Positions 41,973 through 49,948 of a stretch of DNA of 64,000 bases are shown piece by piece. Source of the stretch: Planctomycetota bacterium (GTDB lineage: Bacteria > Planctomycetota > PLA2 > JAEUHO01). Made by a program: the position numbers and the translations under genes. The stretch lies in contig JACKGW010000002.1 in NCBI GenBank assembly GCA_020631815.1, positions 1 to 64,000 of the forward strand, written 5' to 3'. Positions within the stretch are counted from its first letter, which is position 1; each line of letters begins with the position of its first letter. Under the pieces are notes generated by a model. That model worked only from the letters and a program-made list of their open reading frames with translations. It ran no database searches and was not told the DNA's origin.

Positions 41973-43655
41973 TCAGCGCGCGTCGCCACGCCCCGTGGGC
42001 TCGGCCACGAGACGGAACCCGATGAACGCGTCGGGGCGGTCCGGCGGCCAGCCCAGACGCGACGAAAGCCGTACGTCGGCGGGGGCGCTGCCCCACGAGC
42101 CGCCACGCACGACGCGCAGGCGGCCGCGCGCGGGCCCCAGCAGGACCTCCGCGCCCGTCGTCGCGGGCGTGCCGAAGCGATCCGCGACCCACTCGGCGAC
42201 ATTGCCGCGCATGTGGCGCAGCCCCAGGGCGTTCGGCGTGAGCCGGTCGCGGGGCACCGGACGCGGTGCGCCGTCGACACCCTGGGTCCTCAGGCGCCAC
42301 GCTTCGACCAAGCTGGCTGCGCCTTCGTCGCCGTAGTTGACTTGGCCATCTTCGCAGCCGCCGGCGCCGCCGCAGGCACCCGCGTCACGCGCCGCGTACT
42401 CCCACTCTGCCTCCCGCGGCAGCCGGTAGCGGTGCTGCGGGGCCTTCTCGACCGACAGCCACTCGGCGAAGCGCTCGGCATCGCCGTGGCGCACGTTGAC
42501 CACGGGCAGGTCGGGTGCATCGAGGTCCGCGCGCCCGACGCGACCCGCGCTGTGCGTGCGGTCGTAGGCGCGCCACATGGCGTTGTCGACCTCGCCGACC
42601 TGCAGATAGAACGGCCGCTCGAAGTGGACCTCGCGCCCGACTTCGTCGGCGTACGCGTCGCCGTCGCCGGGCTCCGCGCCCAACCGTGCAGAACCCGGCG
42701 GCACGAGCACGAAGCGCATGCCCAGGTCGTTCTCGAACGCCACGGGCAGATGCCAGCGCTCGGCGGCATCCCATTGCGCTTGCGTGGGCTGCGCGTGCCA
42801 CGCGGGCGCGGGAGCGGCGCGTTCGATGGAGAGCATGGCCGACGTGGCGACGGCCTCGCCGCGCACGACCTCGACGGCGATCGTGTGGATACCGGGCTCG
42901 GACAGGGAGACCGTCACGTCGATGGTGCCGTCCCCCACCAGGCGATCGCACCAGATGCGGTCCTTCACGCGCACGCGCAGCCGATCCGCCTCGTGCGCGT
43001 CACCGACCGTGCCGTTCACGGTCACGTGGTCCTCCCGCACCCAGGCGGTCGCCTCCGGCGCCGTGATCTGCAGGCGGGGCGTGCCTTGTGGTGCTGCGGG
43101 GGTGCCCGGCCCGGAGGACGTCGCGGACCACGGCGCCCACGCGAGCAGCCCGCCCACGACGCCTGCCACCGCGAGCAGGCCCACGATGAAGAGCGGAGCG
43201 CGCGACCGGCGAGCGGCCGCAGCGGGCAGGGGAGCTCGCGACGCGACCGGATGCGCGGGTGACGTGGTGCCTCCCAGCGCGGCCTTGAGCTCGGGCAGGA
43301 CGTCGGCGGGCTCCCGCCCCTGGGCCTCCACCCACTGGTGCTGGTTCGTATAGAACTCGAGCTCGGGTGGCAGCGTGGCGCCGTCCAAGCGCACGGGCAC
43401 GATCTTGCGACCTTCCTCGAACGCTCGCTTCACTTCGGCGAGCACGTACCGGGACGCCGCCGAGCGCTCGCTGACCACGACCACGACGGCGTGCGACTCA
43501 CCCAGTGCACGGACGATCGCTTCGACGAACCGCTCGCCCGCGGGGATGTCGCGCGGCGCGATCCAGCACGGGATCCCTGCGGCCTCGAGGGCATCGCAGA
43601 GCCCCTGGGTCCAGCTGCCGTCCGTCTTGGCATGACTGAGGAAGACGTGGGACAC
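41973..43655 (-). CDS. TIR domain - membrane helix - FGS (formylglycine-synthase fold) protein
   Basis: 560 residues from GTG 43655, 11 bases after the upstream stop. The TIR domain (1-125) starts SHVFLSHAKTDGSW and keeps the likely NAD-hydrolase glutamate in YVLAEVKRAF (Glu74). A membrane helix lies at about 153-175, an Ig-like domain at 195-275, and an FGS/SUMF1 fold at 305-552 (MRFVLVPPG, YRLPREAEWEYAARD, MRGNVAEWVADRF, VRGGSWGSAPADVR, GFRL). The two active-site cysteines of true formylglycine generators are missing, so it should be a ligand-binding version. The likely scheme is an outside sensor (FGS) and an inside NAD-degrading effector (TIR), as in conflict systems. Confidence 0.85.
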   Translation of the reverse strand: MSHVFLSHAKTDGSWTQGLCDALEAAGIPCWIAPRDIPAGERFVEAIVRALGESHAVVVVVSERSAASRYVLAEVKRAFEEGRKIVPVRLDGATLPPELEFYTNQHQWVEAQGREPADVLPELKAALGGTTSPAHPVASRAPLPAAAARRSRAPLFIVGLLAVAGVVGGLLAWAPWSATSSGPGTPAAPQGTPRLQITAPEATAWVREDHVTVNGTVGDAHEADRLRVRVKDRIWCDRLVGDGTIDVTVSLSEPGIHTIAVEVVRGEAVATSAMLSIERAAPAPAWHAQPTQAQWDAAERWHLPVAFENDLGMRFVLVPPGSARLGAEPGDGDAYADEVGREVHFERPFYLQVGEVDNAMWRAYDRTHSAGRVGRADLDAPDLPVVNVRHGDAERFAEWLSVEKAPQHRYRLPREAEWEYAARDAGACGGAGGCEDGQVNYGDEGAASLVEAWRLRTQGVDGAPRPVPRDRLTPNALGLRHMRGNVAEWVADRFGTPATTGAEVLLGPARGRLRVVRGGSWGSAPADVRLSSRLGWPPDRPDAFIGFRLVAEPTGRGDAR

Positions 43656-43666
43656 GCGCGAGGACC

Positions 43667-44281
43667 CTACTTCGTGGCCTCGGCAATGCGCTTGGCGTAC
43701 TCGATGAACTGGCTGCGGAAGAGCCTCAGCTCTTCCAGCAGGTTCTCCGGGCTCACGCCACCGATCAGGAGCACGTCGCGCTGGAAGTGGAAGTTGCCGT
43801 CCGGGTCCACGGAGCACGTCGCAAACCGCATGTCGTAGTTCCACGCATTGGCGAGCTCGGGAGGGATGCCCTCACCCTTCATGGAGTGGCGGATGCGCAG
43901 CGACCCGCGCGGGTCGGCGCGGAGCAGCACGATCTGCTGGCCGAAGTGGAGCTCGACATCTCGCGGGTCGCCGCTGCTGACGACGGCGCCGGGGTCCATG
44001 ACCTGGGCGAGCTGCAGCACCTGGGCCTGATCCAGGCTCGTGTAGAGGTGCAGGCCCGGCCGGCGCTCGTCCAGCGCCGCACGCAACACGGCCAGGGCCT
44101 TGGAGACCTCCTCGTCGCTCACCTCGGCCGGCGGCGGCACCTCGAACGTGCCACCTGCCTTGGCGGCTCCGGCGGCCACACCGCCCGCGGGCTCCTCGTC
44201 GTCGGCATGGACGCTCGGCAGGGCCCACCAGCCTGCGAGGGCTACCTCCAGGGCCAGGACGAGGAGCAGGGTGCGCGTCAT
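43667..44281 (-). CDS. Exported YbjN-like protein (first in the operon)
   Basis: A 204-residue protein preceded by GGGAGG. The signal peptide ends at about SVHA (residue 26). The mature region resembles YbjN: LHLYTSLDQAQVLQLAQ, VELHFGQQIVLLRADPRGSLRIRHSM, ELANAWNYDMRFATCSVDPDGNFHFQRDVLLIGGVSPENLLEELRLF. It begins the four-gene leftward operon containing the TIR-FGS protein and two further YbjN-like proteins. A promoter should lie in the 135 bases shared with the divergent epimerase gene. Confidence 0.72.
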   Translation of the reverse strand: MTRTLLLVLALEVALAGWWALPSVHADDEEPAGGVAAGAAKAGGTFEVPPPAEVSDEEVSKALAVLRAALDERRPGLHLYTSLDQAQVLQLAQVMDPGAVVSSGDPRDVELHFGQQIVLLRADPRGSLRIRHSMKGEGIPPELANAWNYDMRFATCSVDPDGNFHFQRDVLLIGGVSPENLLEELRLFRSQFIEYAKRIAEATK

Positions 44282-44416
44282 GGGGGCCTCCCGGTGCAGG
44301 GCGTCGACCCGCGGCGACCGGAGTCGCGGGTCCGCGCCCCCACGGTCGGAGTTTGGGCCCCCGGGCAGGTGTCCGCAAGCGGCCCCTGGACGCCGCGCCC
44401 TGTACCCTCGCGCCCC

Positions 44417-44863
44417 ATGACGACCGACCCCCTGCCGGCCCTCGGCCCTGTTGACCACATCGGTGTGGCCGTCGCCGATCTCGAAGAGGGCAAGCGCCTC
44501 TACGGCGACGTCTTCGGCCTGAAGCTGGTCTTCGAGGAAGAGGTCCCGACCGAGCGCGTGCGCGTGGCGGGCTTCGACGGCGGCGGCCTGATGATCGAGC
44601 TGCTGGCCTCGACGGACCCCGACGGGCCGATCGGCCGCTTCGTCGCCAAGCGCGGGCCGGGCATCCACCACGTGTGCTACCGCGTGAAGGACGTGGACGC
44701 GACCCTGGCCCATCTCAAGGCGCAAGGGGTCCCCACGCTCGACGAGACGTCACGACCCGGCGCCGGGGGCTGCCGCGTCGCCTTCATCCACCCGAAGGGC
44801 GCGGGCGGCGTCCTCGTGGAGCTGAGCCAGCCGCCGGCCGGAGGGAGCCGCCATGGGCACTGA
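44417..44863 (+). CDS. mce: Methylmalonyl-CoA epimerase
   Basis: Converts (S)- to (R)-methylmalonyl-CoA, linking propionyl-CoA carboxylase to the mutase. The 148-residue vicinal-oxygen-chelate protein has the metal ligands in VDHIGVAVADLEEG (His), GIHHVCYRVKDVDATLAHLKAQG (His) and GGVLVELSQ (Glu). The IELLAS and the conserved C-terminal GCRVAFIHPKGAGG also match. It overlaps the next gene by 11 bases and is the first gene of a four-gene rightward operon. Confidence 0.93.
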   Translation: MTTDPLPALGPVDHIGVAVADLEEGKRLYGDVFGLKLVFEEEVPTERVRVAGFDGGGLMIELLASTDPDGPIGRFVAKRGPGIHHVCYRVKDVDATLAHLKAQGVPTLDETSRPGAGGCRVAFIHPKGAGGVLVELSQPPAGGSRHGH

Positions 44864-46406
44864 AGACCCGCGCATCGAGGAGCTGCGCCGTCGCCGCGAG
44901 GCCTCGCGCCTGGGCGGTGGCGTCAAGGCCATCGAGAAGCAGCACGAGCGCGGCAAGCTGACCGCGCGCGAGCGCATCGACTTGCTCGTCGACGACGGCA
45001 CGTTCGAGGAGATGGACCCGTTCAAGGTCCATCGTTGCCGCGACTTCGGCATGGACGGCGTGCACGTCCCGGGTGACGGCGTGGTCACGGGCCTCGGACG
45101 CATCGACGGCCGCGTCGTGGCCGTGTTCGCCCAGGACTTCACCGTGTTCGGTGGTTCGCTCTCGGGCGCCAACGCGGAGAAGGTCGTCAAGCTGATGGAC
45201 ACGGCGCTCAAGATCGGGTGCCCCGTCATCGGGCTCAACGACTCGGGCGGCGCGCGCATCCAGGAAGGCGTCGTTTCGCTGGGCGGCTATGCCGACATCT
45301 TCTTGCGCAACACGCTGGCATCGGGCGTCATCCCGCAGCTCTCCGCCATCCTCGGCCCCTGCGCGGGCGGCGCCGTGTACTCGCCCGCCATCACCGACTT
45401 CATCGTGATGGCCGAGGGCACGTCCTACATGTACGTGACCGGCCCCGGCGTCACGAAGACCGTGACCCACGAAGAGGTCAGTCACGAGGAGCTCGGCGGT
45501 GCGTCCGTACACAGCGAGAAGAGCGGCGTGGCCCACTTCCGCGCGCCCGACGAGGCCGCGGCCATGGCCACGCTCAAGCGGCTGCTGTCGTACGTGCCGT
45601 CCAACAACACCGAAGACCCGCCGCGCGGTCGCGGCAGCGACGACCCGCAGCGCATGGACGAGCGCCTGAACGAGATCGTCCCCGCCGACCCCAACCGGCC
45701 GTACGACATCCGCGAGGTCATCCGCCTGATCGTCGACGACGGCGACTTCCTCGAAGTGCACGAGCACTTCGCCGGCAACCTGGTGGTGGGCTTCGCCCAT
45801 CTGGGTGGGCGCAGCGTGGGCGTGATCGCCAACCAGCCGCAGGTGCTGGCGGGTTGCCTCGACGTCAACGCCAGCGTGAAGGGCGCGCGCTTCGTGCGCT
45901 TCTGCGACGCGTTCAACATCCCGCTCGTCACGTTCGAAGACGTGCCCGGGTTCTTGCCCGGTACCGACCAGGAGTGGAACGGCATCATCCGCAATGGCGC
46001 CAAGCTGCTCTACGCCTACTGCGAAGCCACCGTGCCCAAGCTCACCGTGATCACGCGCAAGGCCTACGGCGGTGCCTACGACGTGATGAGCAGCAAGCAC
46101 ATCCGCGGCGACTGGAACGTCGCCTGGCCCAGCGCCGAGGTCGCCGTGATGGGCGCCAAGGGCGCGGTGGAGGTGATCTTCCGCAAGGAGATCCAGGCCG
46201 CCGACGACCCGGCCGCCGTGCAAGCGGCCAAGGAGGCCGAGTACAAGGAGCGCTTCGCCAACCCGTGGGTGGCGGCCGAGCGCGGATACCTCGACGACGT
46301 GATCGAGCCCAAGGAGACGCGTCCGCGACTCATCGCGGCATTGGGCTTGTTGGCCACGAAGCGGGACACGAACCCGCCGAAGAAGCACGGGAACATCCCG
46401 CTGTGA
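44853..46406 (+). CDS. pccB: Propionyl-CoA carboxylase, beta (carboxyltransferase) subunit
   Basis: Transfers the carboxyl group from carboxybiotin to propionyl-CoA, giving methylmalonyl-CoA. The 517-residue protein is colinear with the family: GKLTARERIDLLVDDGTFEEMD, FAQDFTVFGGSLSG, GLNDSGGARIQEGVVSLGGYADIF, ILGPCAGGAVYSPAITDF, DVPGFLPGTDQEWNGIIRNGAKLLYAY and KAYGGAYDVMSSKHIRGDWNVAWPSAEVAVMG. The specificity for propionyl- over acetyl-CoA is inferred from this segment and from the adjoining epimerase. The stop overlaps the biotin carboxylase start. Confidence 0.95.
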   Translation: MGTEDPRIEELRRRREASRLGGGVKAIEKQHERGKLTARERIDLLVDDGTFEEMDPFKVHRCRDFGMDGVHVPGDGVVTGLGRIDGRVVAVFAQDFTVFGGSLSGANAEKVVKLMDTALKIGCPVIGLNDSGGARIQEGVVSLGGYADIFLRNTLASGVIPQLSAILGPCAGGAVYSPAITDFIVMAEGTSYMYVTGPGVTKTVTHEEVSHEELGGASVHSEKSGVAHFRAPDEAAAMATLKRLLSYVPSNNTEDPPRGRGSDDPQRMDERLNEIVPADPNRPYDIREVIRLIVDDGDFLEVHEHFAGNLVVGFAHLGGRSVGVIANQPQVLAGCLDVNASVKGARFVRFCDAFNIPLVTFEDVPGFLPGTDQEWNGIIRNGAKLLYAYCEATVPKLTVITRKAYGGAYDVMSSKHIRGDWNVAWPSAEVAVMGAKGAVEVIFRKEIQAADDPAAVQAAKEAEYKERFANPWVAAERGYLDDVIEPKETRPRLIAALGLLATKRDTNPPKKHGNIPL

Positions 46407-47956
46407 GCGGCGCAGGAACCCCGGGCATCCGGCCCCCCACTCCGGGCGTGCGCCCCATTCGCAAGCTCCTCGTCGCCAACCGCGGCGAGATCGCCGTGCG
46501 CGTGATCCGCGCCGCGCACGAGCGCGGCATCCGCACCGTGGCCGTCTACTCCGACGCAGACCGCACCGCGCTCCACGTGCGTGGTGCGTACGAGGCGTAC
46601 CGCCTCGGGCCCGCGGCGCCCGGCGAGTCGTACCTGCGCGTCGACAGGATCCTCGAGGCCTGCGAAGCGACGGGAGCCGACGCCCTGCACCCGGGCTACG
46701 GCTTCCTCGCGGAGAACGCCAAGCTGGCCGAGGCACTGGCCGCCAAGGGCATCACGTTCGTCGGCCCTTCGCCGCACGCCATGCGCGCCATGGGCGACAA
46801 GGTCAGCGCCCGCAAGACGGTCGCCGACTCAGGCGTGCCGCTCGTGCCGGGCGCCGAGCTGCCCGAGCCCGGCAACGAGGCGGCCGTGAAACAGGCAGCC
46901 GAAGCGGTCGGCTTCCCGCTGTTGGTGAAGGCCAGCGCGGGCGGCGGCGGCAAGGGCATGCGTCTCGTGCGCGAGCTCGGCGGCGTCGTCGAGGCCGTCA
47001 AGCGTGCGGCCAGCGAGGCCAAGACGGCCTTCGGCGACGAGACGGTGTACTTGGAGCGCTTCGTCGAAGGCCCGCGCCACGTCGAGATCCAGGTCATCGC
47101 CGACGCACACGGCAACACCGTCGCGCTCGGCGAGCGCGAGTGCAGCGTGCAGCGGCGTCACCAGAAGGTGATCGAGGAGACGCCGTCTCCCGTCGTCACG
47201 CCCGAGCTGCGCGCCAAGATGGAAGCCGCGGCCGTGGCCGCTGCCGAGAGCTGCGGCTACCTCGGGGCCGGTACCGTCGAGTTCCTCGTGGGCGCCGACG
47301 GCGGCTTCTACTTCCTCGAGATGAACACGCGCATCCAGGTGGAGCACCCGATCACCGAGGAGCGCTACGGCGTGGACCTGGTGGCCGAGCAGCTGCGTAT
47401 CGCCGAGGGGCATCCCCTGTCGTTCGGCACGAAGGCACCCACGCCGCGTGGCCACGCCATCGAAGCGCGCATCTGCGCGGAGGACGCCGACGCGGGCTTC
47501 CTGCCCAGCGCGGGGCGCCTGGGGCCGATCCAGCTGCCGGGCGGACCGGGTGTGCGGTGTGACGGCGCCGTGTACACGGGCCAAGACGTCACGCTCCACT
47601 ACGACAACCTGCTGCTCAAGCTGATCGTGCGTGCCGAGGACCGGCCGTCGGCCATCGCCCGCCTGCGCCGCGCGCTCTACGAGACGCGCCTGCCAGGCAT
47701 CACCACGAACATCCCGCTGCTGCTGCGCACGCTCGACGACCCGCGCTTCGTCAGCGGCGACTACGACACGAGCCTGCTCGACGACGCAGCGCCCGCGGCC
47801 CCCGACCCGGAGGACGTCCTCCCGGCCATCGCCGCGGCCGTGGCCCGCCACCGCCGCGTGGCCAAGCGCTCGTTCGGCCCCGAGGCACCCGCCGCCGGCG
47901 GCCTCTCGCCGTGGGTCGCCGCCGGGCGCCGGCGCTCGCTCGGAGGGGGCCTCTGA
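46403..47956 (+). CDS. pccA: Propionyl-CoA carboxylase, biotin carboxylase subunit
   Basis: ATP-dependent carboxylation of biotin on the carrier protein. The 517-residue form starts at GTG 46403 inside the pccB stop (GTGA). Motifs are KLLVANRGEIAVRVIRAAHE, the ATP-grasp loop ASAGGGGKGMRLV, ERECSVQRRHQKVIEETPSP, FLEMNTRIQVEHPITEERYG and GHAIEARICAEDADAGFLPSAG. There is no C-terminal biotin domain, which is a separate next gene. Its last base overlaps the carrier's ATG. Confidence 0.95.
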   Translation: MSGAGTPGIRPPTPGVRPIRKLLVANRGEIAVRVIRAAHERGIRTVAVYSDADRTALHVRGAYEAYRLGPAAPGESYLRVDRILEACEATGADALHPGYGFLAENAKLAEALAAKGITFVGPSPHAMRAMGDKVSARKTVADSGVPLVPGAELPEPGNEAAVKQAAEAVGFPLLVKASAGGGGKGMRLVRELGGVVEAVKRAASEAKTAFGDETVYLERFVEGPRHVEIQVIADAHGNTVALGERECSVQRRHQKVIEETPSPVVTPELRAKMEAAAVAAAESCGYLGAGTVEFLVGADGGFYFLEMNTRIQVEHPITEERYGVDLVAEQLRIAEGHPLSFGTKAPTPRGHAIEARICAEDADAGFLPSAGRLGPIQLPGGPGVRCDGAVYTGQDVTLHYDNLLLKLIVRAEDRPSAIARLRRALYETRLPGITTNIPLLLRTLDDPRFVSGDYDTSLLDDAAPAAPDPEDVLPAIAAAVARHRRVAKRSFGPEAPAAGGLSPWVAAGRRRSLGGGL

Positions 47957-48477
47957 TGCGCTACTACGTGACATGGGCCGGCCGTGAGCGTGCGGTCGAG
48001 CTGAAGCCGGTGGGCGATGCTCTCGTGGCGATCGTCGACGGCGTCGAGCATCCCGTCGACGTGGCTTCCACCGAGGAGGGCGGCCTGCTCAACCTCATCG
48101 TGGGCGGGGCCAGCTACACGTACGGGTGCCGCTTCGAAGACGGCCACGCGGTGTTGTCGTTCCACGACCGCGAAGTGCGCGTCCAGATCGAGGACGACCG
48201 CGAGCGCCAGACGCGCCTGCTCACGGGAGGCGGCCGGGGTGGTGCCACGGGCGCCAAGGTGAAGAGCTCCATGCCGGGCGTCGTGAAGGAGCTGCGCGTC
48301 GCCGCCGGCGACACCGTGGCCGCCGGGGCCCCGCTGCTGATCCTCGAAGCCATGAAGATGGAGAACGAGATCCGTGCACCCGTGGCGGGCCATGTCGTGG
48401 CGGTCCACGTGGCCGCCGGAGCGGCCGTCGAGAAGGGCGCCCCCCTCGTCGACATCGAGGCACCCGAAGAAGACTGA
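47956..48477 (+). CDS. Biotin carboxyl carrier protein
   Basis: A 173-residue protein carrying biotin for the carboxylase. The C-terminal biotinyl domain (about 100-170) has the modification motif EAMKMENEIRAP with Lys134. The N-terminal half (RYYVTWAGRERAVELKP, VASTEEGGLLNLIVGGASYTYG) is a separate beta domain found in stand-alone carriers of such operons. It starts at the ATG sharing one base with the pccA stop and completes the propionyl-CoA carboxylase module. Confidence 0.92.
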   Translation: MRYYVTWAGRERAVELKPVGDALVAIVDGVEHPVDVASTEEGGLLNLIVGGASYTYGCRFEDGHAVLSFHDREVRVQIEDDRERQTRLLTGGGRGGATGAKVKSSMPGVVKELRVAAGDTVAAGAPLLILEAMKMENEIRAPVAGHVVAVHVAAGAAVEKGAPLVDIEAPEED

Positions 48478-48541
48478 GGGGCACGCCGGGTCCCCCAACA
48501 CGAGACCCGAGGCAGCGTAGGAACCCGTGGGAGGCCTGTCG

Positions 48542-49375
48542 ATGCAACAGCTTGCACTCGTGATTGCCGTCGCGGCGTTGGCCGTGGCCGGCTGGACCTA
48601 CTTGGAGCGCCCCGCGGCTCCCGCAGCCGAGGTGGATGCCGCCGGGACCGTGGCTCTCGAGGCCCGCCTCGACGCCCTGGCCGACGAGATCCGTGCGCTG
48701 CGCGAACAGCGCGGCTCGCTGGCCGGGCGCGCGACGCCGGCCCCCGCACGCGGCCCGGGCCTCGTGGCTCCCGAGCCGGGGACCGAATCGAGCGGCAACG
48801 CCAAGGTCATCCAGGGGACGGTCGAAGACCGTCTGGCCCAGCTCGAGTCGTGGCGCGAGGACCGCGAGGAAGCCGACCGTGAGGCGGCCTCGGTCCCGCA
48901 CTTCCGAAGCATGCAGCGCAAGATGATCACCGACGCCGACTCGGCGCAGAAGGCACTCGACCTGTCCTCGAGTCAGCGGGCGGACCTCGAGCGCATCATC
49001 GAGGACACCCAGGTCGAGATCGACCGGCTGCTGGACACGCCCGATGAGGACGGTGTCACGCTGCGGAGCCTGCAGAAGGACACCGGCGTCTCGATCTCCG
49101 GCGGCGGCAGCATCGACATGTCCAAGATCCTCGCCAACGCGGGCAAGGTCCAGGCCTTCAAGAACAAGACCATCCCCGGCCGCAACGAGACCTTCGGCCA
49201 GGCGGAGAACCGCATCCGCGGGGGCGCCAAGCAGCGCTTCCGCGACTCGCTCACCGATGAGCAGCGCGGCAAGTACGACGGCAGCTTCAGCGAGCCGCTG
49301 ATTCCCCGCGCCGGAAGTGGTGGCGCGATCAGCGTCGCGTTCGCGACCGACGTGGTGTCGACGGACGAGAGCTGA
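48542..49375 (+). CDS. Membrane-anchored or exported protein of unknown function
   Basis: A 277-residue protein; the ATG at 48542 follows GGGAGG with 7-base spacing. One hydrophobic N-terminal segment (ALVIAVAALAVAGWTYL) is followed by a short Ala/Glu/Arg coiled coil (ALEARLDALADEIRALREQ) and a helical, charged middle. No domain is recognised. It lies 64 bases after the biotin carrier, possibly in the same transcript, and its last 47 bases overlap the 3' end of the convergent Vsr-type gene. Confidence 0.65.
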   Translation: MQQLALVIAVAALAVAGWTYLERPAAPAAEVDAAGTVALEARLDALADEIRALREQRGSLAGRATPAPARGPGLVAPEPGTESSGNAKVIQGTVEDRLAQLESWREDREEADREAASVPHFRSMQRKMITDADSAQKALDLSSSQRADLERIIEDTQVEIDRLLDTPDEDGVTLRSLQKDTGVSISGGGSIDMSKILANAGKVQAFKNKTIPGRNETFGQAENRIRGGAKQRFRDSLTDEQRGKYDGSFSEPLIPRAGSGGAISVAFATDVVSTDES

Positions 49376-49922
49376 CGGGCGTCCCATCGTGCGCGGCCTC
49401 CACGACGCGATGGCGCCGCGGGTCGCGTAGGTCCTCGAGGTAGCGCCGCTCGGGGCCTAGCCCGCCAGGCGGCGTAGCCACCTCCACGACGTGCCAGCGC
49501 CTCTCGCGGGCGAGCGATGCTCCGCTCCGCGAACCACTCCACGCGCCGGTCACGAGATCGGCGCAGCGGTCCAGGTCTCGCGCCAGCTCGCACGACCACA
49601 GCCGCACCACCCGCCAGCCCGCCTCCTCCAGCTCGAGCGTCTGCCGCCGGTCGCGCTCGACGTTGCCCTTCAGCTTGGCGCGCCAGAAGGCTTCGCGCGT
49701 GCGCGGCGCCACGTAGTGCCGCGGACAGCCGTGCCAGAAGCAGCCGTCGACGAACACCGCCACGCGACGCCCGGCATGCACGATGTCGGCCCGCCCCACC
49801 GGCGTCTTCGCATCCACGCGGTAGCGCAGGCCCCGCGCCCACAGCTCGCGCCGCAGCGCCCGCTCCGGCGCCGTGTCGCGCCGCCCCACATGCGCCATCT
49901 GCTCCGACCGGCTCATCGCCAT
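49329..49922 (-). CDS. Vsr-family (very short patch repair-like) endonuclease
   Basis: A 197-residue nuclease of the Vsr fold: MSRSEQMAHVGRRDTAPERALRRELW, GRADIVHAGRRVAVFVDGCFWHGCPRH with the metal-binding Asp46 and the Cys61/His64/Cys66/His69 zinc-type residues, then LKGNVERDRRQTLELEEAGWRVVRLWSCEL. Classical Vsr nicks T:G mismatches made by a C5 cytosine methylase, but no methylase is present. Instead it follows the HNH-RuvB gene by 26 bases on the same strand. The last 60 residues are Arg/Ser/Thr-rich and overlap a convergent gene. A defence-type nuclease is plausible. Confidence 0.85.
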   Translation of the reverse strand: MAMSRSEQMAHVGRRDTAPERALRRELWARGLRYRVDAKTPVGRADIVHAGRRVAVFVDGCFWHGCPRHYVAPRTREAFWRAKLKGNVERDRRQTLELEEAGWRVVRLWSCELARDLDRCADLVTGAWSGSRSGASLARERRWHVVEVATPPGGLGPERRYLEDLRDPRRHRVVEAAHDGTPVSSRPSTPRRSRTRR

Positions 49923-49948
49923 GCCCGCAGCGTAGCGCTGCGCGCGGA

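Noticed and set aside
41973..43655. An active formylglycine-generating enzyme
   Set aside because: The FGS fold is present, but the C-terminal catalytic cysteines are absent, so sulfatase activation is unlikely.
49329..49922. Vsr acting in classical mismatch repair beside a Dcm methylase
   Set aside because: No C5 cytosine methyltransferase motif is encoded on either side within the window.
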